DNA of 64,000 nt, taken from positions 62,001 through 126,000 of the forward strand of contig JBBHKE010000247.1 in NCBI GenBank assembly GCA_037447655.1, given 5' to 3'. A program made the translations under genes and the position numbers. Below the pieces are notes generated by a model. The model saw only the letters and a program-made list of their open reading frames with translations, made no database searches and was not told where the DNA came from. Positions 33,450 through 45,300 of this stretch are shown here, in pieces. This stretch comes from Zygnema cylindricum (Eukaryota; Streptophyta; Zygnematophyceae; Zygnematales; Zygnemataceae). Numbering within the stretch: position 1 is the stretch's first letter; each line of letters begins with the position of its first letter.

Positions 33450-35408
33450 TGTCAGTGCCCCCCCCGATGGAGGAAGCCAAATTAAAGCGGATGATGCTCG
33501 AATGAGTCCCAAACTGATTTCCAGGTCTTCATCATGCCGAGCGCCTGTGGAATCCAGCGTAGAAGGATCAGGGTTTCAGCTAAGTCCGTCGGCATTCCCA
33601 TGGATTTCCCCTTCCCGGTGAACGATGCTGAAATCATATTCCTGCAGGATAAGCACCCATCTAGCGAGTTTGCCGGTCAACTTATTATTCTCCATGATCC
33701 ATTTCAGGGGTTGGTCGTCGGTTATCAGTGTGAAAGGGACTCCGTACAAATAAGGCCTGAAATGCTGGATGGCCCACACATCTGCCAAAAGCTCCCCATG
33801 GTAACTGCTATAATTCCCCTCAGCTCGGTTGTTGCTCCGGCATGCATAAGCCACCACATACTCGGCTCCGGCGTCGTCAACTTGGGCCAAAACCGCTCCC
33901 AATCCAAACGTGCTCCAATCAGTGTAAAGAAGGAAAGGTCTCAGGTGATTAGGCATCCGGAGCACTGGGTGTTGCTTCAGGGCATCTTTCAAGAACTGGA
34001 AAGCGATCTGCTGTTCCTCGGCCCACAGCCATTCTTGATCTTTCCGCAATAGCTTATTTAGGGGCTGGGCGTGACTACCGAACTCAGGAATAAACCTGCG
34101 ATAGTAGTTGGCCAGGCCGAGAAAGGTGCGCAAGGCAGAAATGTCCTGCGGGGGAGGAAGAGCGTCAAGGGCTGCAACCTTAACCATATGGGGACCCACT
34201 GTCCCAAGAGTCACCTCATGTCCGAGGTAAATATTTTTTTGCACCCAAAAAATACCCTTGCCCGGGTGACATTTCAAGCCCGCTGCTTGGAGGGCCCGGA
34301 GAAGGATCTGGATATGCTCCAGGTGTTCCTCAAAGGTCTTTGAGAATATTATCACATCGTCGATATAGCACCGGGCACAATCGATTCCTCGGAGCGTTTC
34401 GTCCATGGCCCGTTGGAACTTGGCTGGTGCATTTTTCAGTCTGAAGGGCATATAAAGCCACTCATAAAGTCTGGATCCGGCCCAGAATGTCGTTCTCTCT
34501 CGGTGTTTTGGTTCCATGGCAATCTGGTGAAATCCATTCTTCATATCCAGTGTGGAGAAGATGGTGGCCCCGGCAAGAGAGTCGAAAATCTCTTCCTGGG
34601 TTGGCGTCAGATAACGGTCAGGAATGGTGGCCGTGTTTAGCATGCGATAATCCCCACACATCCGGAAATCTACAGTTTTCCCAGATGAATCCTTCTTAGG
34701 AGGGAGAACTGTGGGGGAAGCAAACCCATGGAGTCCTGTGCTTTCCTGAACCAACCCGACGTCTACCAAAGTTTGGACCTTTGCGGTGATAAACTCCTTC
34801 TCCTTGAAGCTGAGAGGGTACTGTTTCTGCCAAACAGTTGCGAATTCGTTGATCAGGTCAATACGAAAGGGGGTTCCTTTGTATATTCCGACATCGGTTT
34901 CTGACCAAGAGAAAACCTGATTGTTTTTGGCCAAGAGTTCCGTTAGCTGTTCTTTCTGCTGAGGGTCCAGCTGCTCCCCCAAAGTCCAGTCCATCTTTCC
35001 CGGCTCAACTGCGGCCCAGGCTTCCGGTGGTCTCCCCCAGAGATTAATGTCGAATTCTAGCCCAACCGGTGGATCCGCCTCTACTCCTTCGGATAATACT
35101 TTACTGCTGACAACTTCCGCTAAGCTGTCCCTTTCTGAACTACCGTTCCCCCCCACTGAAGGAACTCCTGGGTGTAGAATTTTTCTCCTCTGTCTCCCCC
35201 CCTCAAGCTTCAAAGTGGCTTGCATCGACAACAGTTTTGGAGCTTGAAGGTAACTTCTGCGGGAATCTGGAGAATGGAGACTGGAATATGCAAGAGCGTG
35301 TTTTGTAACCCATGTAATGGCATTCAAATCCATGCTTTGCCCGATTAGGCTACACCTTTGTAGGTCTGAAATACCTGGTGCGGCCATGGTTCCCGGATGG
35401 AATCCCAT
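33450..35408 (-). pseudogene. Gypsy reverse transcriptase and RNase H (with DNMT C-terminal end)
   Basis: The 610-residue open frame starts inside the methyltransferase: MGFHPG and IGQSMDLNAI are DNMT motifs IX-X. RT follows: PKKDSSGKTVDFRMCGDYR, FSTLDMKNGFHQI (first Asp), ERTTFWAGSRLYEWLYMPF, and the catalytic YIDDVIIFS box at about 34350-34369. The connection NYYRRFIPEFG leads to RNase H: LLYTDWSTFGLGAVLAQ, YHGELLADVWAIQHF. It stops at 33576 after HGNADGLS with TGA where Arg CGA is normal, and stays open beyond towards 33450, where copia C begins. Confidence 0.92.
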
Positions 35409-36397
35409 GGCTTGTTCTCATTCCGAAATTGTCGGTGTCGTCCAAATTCCGTCCTTGCTGTCAAAAATCATCCCAGCTGCTCCGTTTCTGTAGGCATGAC
35501 TGTGAGGAAAAGAGACCAACGTGGGGAGGGCTCGGCGAGGAGTTCCGGGTGTGTTGCATTGGAAGAAAGGAGGACGATCCGGTTTGGTTATAGGTGTGGC
35601 TAGTCTCCCTTCTCCAAGTATTTGCTGTACGGAAGTCTGAGGGTTCGGGGTTTGTTTATCCAACAGTTGTTGGAGTACCGGAAGCGAGATCATATTGGTC
35701 CAATATGCCCAGAGTCTGTGTGCTCGAGATCGCGTCTGAGCAGCGTCAAAAACCAAAGGAGCTCCCAAAGTCCGGGTTACTTGTTTCCAGCTGTCTGCAA
35801 CCTGTATTCGTTTATCATCCCTCGGGTGGACGTTCTCCACGATGTACCCCACTGGTGTGTCCTGGAGCTGCTGAATCCACGATATTATTGTAATCATTTG
35901 GTAGAAGGTGCTACTCCTGCGGTCTTGATGCCCTTTTCCTTGTCCTGCGAGGGAGTATCCTGACACGGCCATCCTGCCTGAACCAGATCAATTCTGCCCA
36001 GATTGGCTAAATGGGGTGCCAAAATGTTATCCACATTCTGGGGAAGACTCCGGTGAGCTTTGGAAATGGAAGACATTGGGAGCTGTTGAGGATATAGGCG
36101 GTGCAGCTGATGAAGGCGATGTTCGCTGACAGCCCGTGCTTCCGGCGAAATCTCCACTGCTGTATATGACTCCACCCGATATCCTGATTTTAAAACAGCT
36201 TCCAAGTCGGAACTAATTCTTGAAAATAATGATAAAATACGAAGTCCGGTGTCGGGAACTGTCAATGACACCACTTGTCGATTAAAGTCCTCATTACCAG
36301 GCTTGGTTTGGAAAACATCTGACCGGGTTGTCGAATCTGTTTTTAGTAATAATAAGGCCGAGAAAGCCTGATCTACTCCCTGCCGGAGTTTTTCCAC
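35320..36397 (-). pseudogene. Retrotransposon-encoded cytosine-5 DNA methyltransferase
   Basis: DNMT motifs appear in order. Motif I is LRILSLFSRISSD (about 36244-36205; Arg where Gly is usual). An acidic strand-2 motif is SYTAVEIS. Motif IV is AGWPCQ with the catalytic Cys at about 35965. Motif V-like is SLAGQGKGHQDRRS. Motif VI is the ENV triplet (35837-35829). Motif VIII is QTRSRAHRLW (about 35738-35709), followed by a target-recognition stretch (about 35705-35470). Motifs IX-X are TISE-stop-EQAMGFHPG and IGQSMDLN. It would transfer methyl from SAM to cytosine C5, plausibly on the element's own DNA. Breaks: a one-base deletion just after PCQ (about 35955), TGA at 35418-35420 where CGA (Arg) fits, and the motif I Arg. 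It lies between protease and RT. Subfamily (DNMT1, 3, 5 or bacterial-like) cannot be told by eye. Confidence 0.85.
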
Positions 36398-36865
36398 CTG
36401 CGATAATCTATTTGTGTATTCCCTTTCCCACCGCTTGGAAATCCAAAATTGCTAAATGTCTCCTGCGATGTCTATTGAACTGGCGAACAACTCCGCCGGA
36501 GAGGAAGTGGAATACACTGGGTAACAGCCAGACACCGGAACATTGGTCTTTCCCCGGTTCCATAAATCCAAATGAATCACAACTTTGGTGCCTTCGGGAT
36601 TTCCTGGGTCCCGAACGGTACCTTGTTCTTTCCAAACACTTAAACTCATATTCATCCGGGTCTAAGTAGCCATTCCGAACAGGATTTCAAACTGATTCCC
36701 CTCTACCACTAAGAAAGGAAGTTCAATTTTCACCTTCAGTCCAACATCATCGGAGAATTCAATGTTCATGGCTTTGATGATTCCATGGACGGGTTGACTA
36801 CCGCTGGTGACAGTGCTTAAGCAGATGTTACTTGGGCAGATTTGGGGTCTGAGTTCACCCGACAT
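36398..36865 (-). pseudogene. Gypsy protease C-terminal part and linker
   Basis: Same frame as gag-protease and the DNMT N-terminus, but cut by stops at 36869-36871, 36662-36664 and about 36449. KVKIELPFLVVEGNQFEILF resembles the end of a retropepsin domain. The following WNRGKTNVPVSGCYPVYST region is of unknown function. Confidence 0.6.
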
Positions 36866-36868
36866 TTT

Positions 36869-38233
36869 CTACAATGCGGAAGTGGTGATAAGGTTTGGAA
36901 GTGCTCCAGTGTCGACCACAACATCTTGGTACCCGCCGTACCCATTAAGCTTGAAGTTGCCCATCCGGTTTAGAATGAGCGCTACAGAGAAGGTTTTGTA
37001 GTCCCTATCCACCATAATGGTTTTAGGCTCTGCTGACAAATATACCGTCGTGGTTGGTGTTGCCCGGTTGACTTTGTTCTTGCCAGAATGAATTTCTTCT
37101 CCCAAGGCCTGAATGAGGATATCTTCGGGCAGATTATGGGAGGAAGCGAGGGTCTTAATATGAGTCAAGGCATATGGCATAAGGTGCCGTACTAGCATGA
37201 CAGCAGGCTTTGAAGAAGGAAGTGGGGCTCTCGGAGAGGAAGCCGGCGAATCTGGCTCCAGCTCCTTTTCGTTCCCCTCCTTGTAATCACTTTCGGAACC
37301 GGAATCGGGCATTGGTGGGGTTTTAGGTGCCTCCTCGTCCGGACGTTCGGCCACGAACCGCTCAAACCAATCCTGAGTGCTCTGTTTGTCCTCTTCCAGT
37401 GATTTCTTCTCCTGCTGTAGTTTCTCGCTCTTGTAATTCTTGAAACGGGGAGGCAGTTTAGGCTTAAGAGGAAGAGGAGGAGGTTGGGTGGGCTTGATTC
37501 CAAGACCTGTGTCACTGTTCAGCACTACTGCCGGAGGCGTGAAAGATAAAGGCCCGGTGGCCTTCCGGTTGTGGTCCTTCTTGCTCATTTTCTGCCTGTC
37601 TCTCCTCTGATCAGAGGTTGAAGAGCTGAGTTGTCTAGGACCATCTCCCACTCCCACATTCCACGCTCCGTGAAGTAAACTGCTTGCATGGTGGGCATTT
37701 GGGGGTTCCAAATCCAAGCCCATCATATCATCTTCGTTAGCACCCGATGTGCTTTGAAGCTCAAGCTCAGCTAGCTTTTGTAGTAACTCTTGTTTTTGTC
37801 TTTGGAGTCGTTGCGCTGTCATAAGAGGAGCAGGTCGGTAAGTCGGTCCCAAACGAAGAGCAGCCAATTCGGCAGCCATGGCAGCCATCTGCTGACTCTG
37901 CTGTTGGATTATTATCTCCGGTGTAAGTCTTGCTGGAGCAGTCGTTAATTGTTTTTGTGTCACTAGTGTAGGCAGCACTGGGCGCTCCCAAGGGTAAAGG
38001 AGTTGTAGGGGAAGAGGGTTAACAGCAGTCTCTCCTCCTCCCGTGAACAGAGCAAAGTGCATCATTTCCTTCGGGATCCCGTTCTTACGGAAACATTGCC
38101 CCTTCTTGTGCCCCATAAAACCACAGGCCTCGCATATGTGACCCTCGGTGGTATACTTGCTCCGAATCTCGTTGGAGATCTGAGCATCGTCAAACTTGGG
38201 CAGTTTGATTTGCCGCAGTTGGGACTGGGACAT
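36869..38233 (-). pseudogene. Gypsy gag (zinc knuckle) and aspartic protease
   Basis: 454 residues from the ATG at 38233; the frame is open upstream to about 38265. A CCHC zinc knuckle (CEACGFMGHKKGQC, C-x2-C-x4-H-x4-C) lies at residues 34-47. A Gln/Leu-rich region follows, then a charged Pro-rich linker and, at the C-terminus, the protease active-site loop VVVDTGALPNLI (DTG). A complete gag would have a capsid domain before the knuckle, so this copy is 5'-truncated. It ends with TAG at 36869. Confidence 0.8.
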
Positions 38234-38269
38234 TTTCGAAGTTTCGCTCCGTGGAGTGGGCCGGTAATT

Positions 38270-40545
38270 GTATTACTTTTCAGCTCTCATTCGTTTTATA
38301 AGTTATACAGTTATAAATTTCGTCCAACTAAACGAAATAAATTAAAATATTTTATTATGTGTTGCGCTAATAACCGTGTTCAAGCTCTAAAAATTGTGAA
38401 AAATTGTCTAACAATGATGATATGTTTCAACTCATTATATATATGTATTATTAAGACAAACACTAGCAAAGGGAAAATTAAAACCCACAACGTTGTAATA
38501 CAACTTACGCGTTAGATAAATGGTTTGTTGAGTTTATTTACAAAATTTTATTAATCTATTGATATATGACAGTATACGTACTATTTTTAACAAACGATAT
38601 TAATGTTAATTTCATTTACAATATTTCAAAAAAATGGATGAACACCAACACGTGTATCAACAAAAATAAATAACACCATTTAAAAAAAGCAAAAATATTA
38701 TAAATTTAAAATTTAAACGCGTACGATCAGGTGAAAAACTTATTTACAAACTCGCAATCATATTTTAAACAAGCAAATAAAAATACCTGAGATAAAGTTT
38801 ATTTGGATCCTCGCTTATTATTTATAAAATACAATGCATAACTTTTATTACATTTTACCGAATTTAAAACCGTATAGTATGGTTTTGACATTATAGGGTT
38901 TCGGCAAGACACATCGCAAAATCAAAAAATAGTCGAACACCCTTTTTATTGAGGAAATACTGTGAAATGAAAGTTGTTACAAAAAAACTAGCCTTCACAA
39001 ACAACTGAAAATGTAGGAATTAATGTTATTTTATTAGATTAACCACCTAACCATTTACGTGCTATACTAACCAAGAGAGGAAACAATTATGATAAGTGAG
39101 AGAAAGTAAACGAATTCGAGAGTATGGTTGGACCGGAAAGGCAAGAGAGCAAACTTCAACAAACGTTTTTTTTAATAAGGGTTAATTATTAACTTTGTAT
39201 GTATTTTGTGTAAATGTGTGTGTTTTAATTGATGAAGTATGTGGTTGTACATGGATGCCGTAAAAGGATTACATGCGAGTTAGGAAATCTAACTACATTT
39301 TATATGCAAATAAACTTATCGTCCATATCGTACGAACAATCTCACGTACACAATAGTCTGATTTATCTCACTTTGAGGAGTATATACAAATAAACCTGAC
39401 CAATATGAACAAAAAGTTAGATTCCAACGGTTGTTAACAAATATCAAAACCGTTGCAAAAAGCGAATAACGAAACTTAATCGCAAATATTGGGCGGAAAA
39501 AAACATTAATGCATTTAGTAAATTTTTAATAACTGTATGCGTTCCTCGAGTACGCACAACCCAACATCAAATTTAACGTACTTGACACATTTCAATTGTT
39601 GCTCGCACGTTAAGAATGTGGTTTTATGAACAGTCACGCGGTCCATCATGAATCGATATTGAAAATGACGGCTATGTCAAGTCTTTAACAACAACAAAGA
39701 TAACATAATGGTAACGTTGCATAATTTAGATAATATTTTTCCATAAACGAAAAGGTTATGTTGAGCGATGACTTATTGTTGGCGGTCGTGTGTAAAATGT
39801 TTATCATGAAACAACAATTTGGTGGCTAAAGATATCGTAAAATTATTCATTTACCTTTAACAAAATGTTTGTTACTCGTTTAAAGTTTGTTTGGAATTGT
39901 ATACCACGTGATATTTTTTTGTTTTATGAAAAAATGGAGTGTACGAGTACGAGAGAATTAACTACACACCATTACTTTAAGTAAAAACAATAGTTGATAG
40001 AAGATATAATTATGTTGAATTAATAGTGTGTTTTCAACTAGAAATAGCTCAATTGAATATCACCTTAAAGGGATGTTACGAAATGTTACCCGATATCTAG
40101 TAAAAACCAACAAGGATTGTTTCAATTAAAATTCTTAAAACCGCGGACGAAGAAACGTTGATTTATAATTTTATTTGGGCAAACATGCATGTACGGTACT
40201 AGCGAAAGACGATGTAGAGTGGTGAATCATAGCGGCAACGTTTTTGTAAAAACGTTATCGACGTGTTTGACACTTTTTACAAGCTATGTTGGTAGTGTTG
40301 TGTATCGGGTAAAAACTTATCGCGATAAATTTGACATTATATATATCAAATATCGAACAGTAAGAGGGCTCGATACATCTCTTGAGGACTAACAAATTTC
40401 ATCGCTATACATTAAATGGGAGGTAGGTGTCTGTACATAAATATTATACGCTAAATCATATGGAAGATTTCTCCCCCTACCCGACCCTCCCCCCTTCCGA
40501 TTGGGGGCGCTCCAGAGGGGGCAAGTATTTTTTTTTTGGTAACCT
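38270..40545. other. AT-rich, no gene seen
   Basis: About 2.3 kb with many stops in all frames and no recognisable domain, TIR or tandem array. It begins where the gypsy gag frame breaks off. Confidence 0.5.
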
Positions 40546-40557
40546 CTTGGTCCAATG

Positions 40558-41148
40558 CAAAGGTCGCAAACGGTCAACCGAAACCGTGACCGACCGTTAA
40601 CTGACCCCCCGCGCCGGATCCGGAACGGATTCGGTTGCCAAATTTTGAGGGTCGGGCGATTTTGGTCGGTTACGGTCGGTCAACCAAAAAACCAAAATAA
40701 AATAAAATTTTGTACTTGTCCATACAATCCAACATTATTGTACTTTGTACTATTTGGTATCGTGGAAGTACGTGATATCATGATTAGCGTCGCAAATCTG
40801 ACACGGTAGTACACTATTCATTTTGCAAATCTTAGGGCACTCGACAAAGCGTCGCAAATCTGACACGTTAGTAAACACTATTCATTTCGCAAATCTAAGG
40901 TAACGCGACAAATTGTAATTATTGGCTTATTCATACGTCGTACATTAGTTAATTTTGTACTTTTTCTGTTCGGGCACGGTTAGTCGCGAGAAATCGAGTT
41001 TCGGTTAACTTTTATTTTCGTAAACGTCTGTCGGTTAACGGTTAACAATTTTGGAGCGTGACATAACCCGGTCGGGCGTCGGTTACTCAGATTTAGAAAA
41101 AAAAAACGGTCGGTTTCGGTTATGTAAACTTTTGACTTTTGCGATCTC
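40558..41148. mobile_element. Mutator-type MITE with 10-bp TSD (591 bp)
   Basis: Flanked by TGGTCCAATG on both sides (40548-40557 and 41149-41158), a perfect 10-bp direct repeat in the 9-11 bp range typical of Mutator-like elements. Ends are imperfect inverted repeats: left CAAAGGTCGCAAACGGTCAA, right (reverse complement) GAGATCGCAAAAGTCAA, followed in both by CCGAAACCG and GACCGACCGTT or CGACCGTT. No transposase. Partial relatives are at 8060-8345 and 19310-19505. Confidence 0.82.
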
Positions 41149-41159
41149 TGGTCCAATGT

Positions 41160-41400
41160 CGCTTCGATATATCGTGGTATAAATATATCGCAACGTCGAG
41201 CCGATAAATAATTAAAATATCGCAAACCCGAAATCTCGATATAGTGGAACTTTGGAAGCATATACCTAATTACCATTACCGGGTAGTCGGGTACCCAGAA
41301 TTTTGTGCATGTCTAATATCGGTAAGGGGTTCCCGATACAAAGCACTATATATAGGATTTTACCAATACAACGTTACGCAGTCAGCTGGCCCTTTTAAAG
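41160..41400. repeat. ATATATCG-rich palindromic tract
   Basis: Short 'cgatatatcg' palindromes, related to 19553-19645. Both tracts adjoin a Mutator-type MITE, though the shared order is not conserved. Confidence 0.45.
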
Positions 41401-41411
41401 TTCGCACGAGC

Positions 41412-41900
41412 GTTTTAGGAAGTCCGCACGAAATCTCTAGAGGTGGACTTGATTTTGGTTGACCGTTTCCTAGAAACCGGCGACTGTTGGAAATTTGCAC
41501 ACACGCCATTACTGGCCAGTCGTAATCGCGCTGGAAAATCCAAGCTTTACAGAATCGTGCATTTTCCTGTACGATTGCTATGATTATCGCGACAGTTACG
41601 CCACTATAGCTCACGTGTAATAACCCTGTTACTAAAGGCTAGACGTCACAGAATCTGTAGACGTGAACTGTTTTGGTTGACCGTTCCTCGAAACCGTCGA
41701 TTCTAGGGTAAACAGGTCGCGCACCGTTACCGACGATAGTGGCCACCAAGCAGCGTAATCGTTCAGGAAAAACCTAGTAGCGTACGGATCTGGGGCTTGT
41801 CCCCTCACTACAGTACAGTAAATCCCAGCCAACTAGACCGAATGAGCGTACTCTACGGAACTCGCACGAATCTATAGACCGTGCGATGATTCGTGCGACT
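41412..41900. repeat. Degenerate tandem repeat (about 230 bp) upstream of CPSF30
   Basis: Two blocks share 'ttttggttgaccgtt', 'cctMgaaaccg', a 'gccattac' or 'ccgttacc' segment and 'cgtaatcg', then a further 'gcacgaatcta' copy near 41868. It lies directly upstream of the CPSF30 5' UTR. Confidence 0.5.
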
Positions 41901-41995
41901 ATTTCTTGCGGTCGCATGAAATTATGAGAAATTCCCGTTCCTTCTCCGAACTCCCCATGGGAATTCTGTCCGTTTTTTAACACTGGGTAATATAC

Positions 41996-42010
41996 TAATA
42001 TATATATACA
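41996..42010 (+). promoter_or_regulatory. Possible TATA element of the CPSF30 gene
   Basis: An alternating TA run (aatatatatatac) about 310 bp upstream of the CPSF30 ATG. Position fits a promoter only if the 5' UTR is about 280 nt; weak evidence by itself. Confidence 0.3.
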
Positions 42011-42319
42011 TCTGTGCAGTCTTCAGAGACCTAAAAGTGATTATTGTTGCATCCACGTTGGATTTTGGACTTCATTGTTATGTCCTTTAGGGTTTTTCTT
42101 GATTTCTTTTGATTTCTTCGTCGTATTCTGGTGGTCTCACATTCCGAATGTTGTTGACAAAGCTCATGATTTTTATCCACAAGGCAACAATACTAGAAAT
42201 CTGTTCCAAGCTTGTGGCTGTCTTTACTTCCATTTCCTGTGAGGCTTGACTTGTGGATACGTTGAACGAGGAAGACCTGTCAATTGTATGCGATTCATTA
42301 TTTTCTGCAAATCACCGAT

Positions 42320-45300
42320 ATGGAAGATGGTGAAGGTCTCCAAGATTTTGATTTTGAACAAGGATTGGATACGAGGCCTGCAGTTGTGACGCCGTCACCT
42401 GTTCCAAATGGAACAGGATTGGCGAATGTGGAAAGACGACCGTATCGGAGAAACTTTCGACAAACAGTTTGCCGCCATTGGCTAAGAGGCCTCTGTATGA
42501 AAGGCAATGATTGCGGTTTCTTGCACCAATATGACAAGAGCCGTATGCCAGTTTGTCGATTTTTTGCAAAGTGGGGAGAGTGTCGGGAGCCTGATTGCTT
42601 TTTCAAGCACACCAATGAAGACGTCAAGGAGTGCAATATGTATGTAGACCTTTTGTCTTTCGCACAGGATTATCTGTGGGAAAGAGCAAATTCGAAATCG
42701 TGTAGTATGCTGGGAATTGGTCTTTTGATGATAATATTTTAGTGTCTCAGGGTTGAATTGGAAAACTTAACATAAGCTGGCTAATGATTTGTACATAGAT
42801 GCTCCATAACTTAGCTGACGGTAGATTCTTTTTAAGACGTGATGTGTAAAAAGCAGTTTCATATCAGCAAACAGGACTGGAAACAAGGAGGTTTTGTACT
42901 TTATTCAAGCATGCTACATCTGTTCATTTGTTGTTTTCCGCAAGCGTTTACCTGTGTATATTAGTATCATATATTGGTATATTATTGTATATTTAGGGTT
43001 TTTGTGAATCCTTTGCAAGGTTTCACCTCCATGTTTTGAGCAGGCTTAGGTTAGCGATGCAGACGATTTGTAGATTTGTAGGATTTCAAATATTTTTTCA
43101 GTCTGTAGAAATAGCTTGCTTTGTACAATTGTTTTTGTAAAATTGCCTTTCCGAACTTGATATAAGGTTCATTTAAGACTTTTTTTGAGCATGGAAATAG
43201 GCTTCTTTTTCCGGTCTTGGCTTGTCCTTGGCCGGCTCAGTTTTGTAGTTTATAAAAAGGTTAGGTAGTGTAGGCAGTCAGTTGTTAGTCCTTCTGTGAG
43301 ACTCATCAGGAACAATCCTGAAAGCTCGGAGGAATTTAGTTTAAGAAAAGAAAGCTTGTGCAATGTTTGAAAAGTGCTGAATGTCAATAAAACATTTTTC
43401 CAGAGTAAATGCAGTGTCAATTTTCATGAGTAGCTCACATCCTGTATTGCCTGCTGACCGGACTTGGAGTGAATTTTTTATGAGAATTGATTTGACAGGC
43501 TTTTGTCTGTGGAAGAGGAATTAGTTGAACACAGTAAAGCCGAATGATGTTGTTTTTATGCAATCTTGTACATAGTTGTATGATCATGCACCGGTTTCTT
43601 TGTGTTACCGTTGCTCATCCTAGCCTTTGTGAGAAGAATTCGGCACAATGTAACATCGATGCAGTGTTTGTGTTTCCTGATCAATAAGGCATCGGTTGTA
43701 GGTAGGGGATGATAACCAACCTTTCCGGGATTTACCTGCAAAATCCCGTAAATTCTGATCTTTACATTAGGCACATCAATTTGATCTTTATCAATTGTGG
43801 GGGATATACTTCTGGTTTCGTCTGCAAGTATGGTTACCTACCTGGACGATAGTATTATGCTAACATGGACTTGAAACGTTGCTATGCCATATGTCAGGTA
43901 CAAGCTAGGGTTTTGTCCGAATGGGCCTGAGTGTCGTTATCGGCATCTGAAGCTCCCAGGACCGGCTCCTCCACCAGAACAGCACTTGCCACGCGTACAA
44001 CATCGCGTATATCAAAATGGCAACTATTATCGCCAGAGACATGCAGATATTCAAGAACATGGAAGCCATGAAGGTAACTTGTTGGCTAGTCAGGGACTAC
44101 TGCAGGACGTGGCAGTTCCTGCAGAGTCGGGTTTGCGAGGAGATCAGATTTCCAGTGTTCATCAGAAGACAGATGGGCCACGCATTCAGGAAGAGCAGTC
44201 TCAGCCTAAGCTATTAGGTCAAGAAACAGCAGCCACTCCGCCTCCTCAACATACGCCTGTCCAAGATTTTGCCTCTGATTCTGTTCCACTGCCTGGGGGG
44301 GTCTCAAGGTATGATCTCTTCTCACTCTCTCTCCCTCTCTCCCTCCCCTCTCTCTCTTTCTCTCTCTCTCTCTCCCTCTCTCTCTTTTTCTCTCCTTCTC
44401 TTTCTTCTCTCGCCCCCTCTTAGCACTGATTCTTTGCCTTTTTCTTGAGCTGCTTTTTTCTTGTGCATTCAGTTCATTGTCCGAATTAGCGTTTGCATTT
44501 AGGGCGGGAGAATAGGACAGAGATAGGTCGGTTTCCCCTTTTTTTGCAGAAAGGAGAAAAAATGCTGGTAGATGACAGAATGATGTTGTTGATTGCAGAT
44601 ATTTCATCGTTAAGAGTAACAACATCGAAAATTTGGATCTTTCGGTGAAGCGAGGCCTTTGGGCTACTCATCGAAATAATGAGAGCCGATTGAATGAGGC
44701 CTATGATAAATGCGACAATGTAATCCTTATATTCTCGGTGAACGAGACTCGTCATTTTCAGGTGGGTGTTGTCACATGTTGGTTCTTAGGTATTTGTTTT
44801 GATATTTATGGATTATCTGCTTACTTTTTTCTGAAAGGTTACCTTTTTTGAAAACACCCTGACTTATTATTTCTAACTTATTGTCATATGTTTTGTTTGC
44901 ATCAGGGCTGCGCAAAAATGATGACAAAAATTGGAGGAGCTGTTGTCGGAGCTGGCTGGAAATATGCCAATGGAACAGCACATTACGGCCGCAACTTTCG
45001 AATAAAATGGCTGAAGGTCTTATTTCTGTTCATTTCTTTTAACTAGTCATTGGAAATCGTCTCACCCTCATTCCCATTTTTTAAGCCTGAACATTTCTGA
45101 GATATGTGCTTGTTTGGATGTTCTTTTCTGAATTCTTTTTTTTTACATTTCGGCAATGCATGTCTATTTCACTGCTACCTTTCAATTCCGACGAGGCACA
45201 TAGTTCTTTTTCATGCCTGTGGCCTGCCGTTTTTGAAGGTTGCATGTTTTTGCATCATTAATCATCGTTTCACTAACACACATGCAACATAATCATAAAT

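Larger units (their letters stand above)
25489..38265 (-). mobile_element. Ty3/gypsy element encoding a DNA methyltransferase and a PHD finger, 5'-truncated and split by copia C
   Basis: Minus-strand order is gag zinc knuckle, aspartic protease, linker, cytosine-5 DNA methyltransferase, RT, RNase H, integrase, PHD finger, polypurine tract. The order pro-DNMT-RT-RH-IN keeps the Ty3/gypsy plan with the methyltransferase inserted between protease and RT. Most of the reading frame is one continuous frame broken by a few stops and two single-base shifts. The gag ORF is open upstream only to about 38265, lacks the capsid part, and meets unrelated AT-rich DNA, so the 5' end is lost. Copia C (27036-33446) sits between RNase H and integrase. 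Retrotransposon-borne DNMTs have been reported from charophyte algae and dinoflagellates; the PHD addition is my reading. Confidence 0.85.

Noticed and set aside
33534-38057. Plus-strand ORFs opposite the gypsy genes
   Set aside because: They are shadows of the minus-strand RT, DNMT and gag, which have clear family motifs.
25890-38233. Reassigned stop codons explaining the many in-frame stops
   Set aside because: The intact CPSF30 gene uses standard Gln and Arg codons with a TGA stop, and the transposons also carry frameshifts and TAA, TAG and TGA alike.
44206-44755. Antisense ORFs across CPSF30 introns and exons
   Set aside because: They follow the CT microsatellite and the complement of coding exons; no domain is present.
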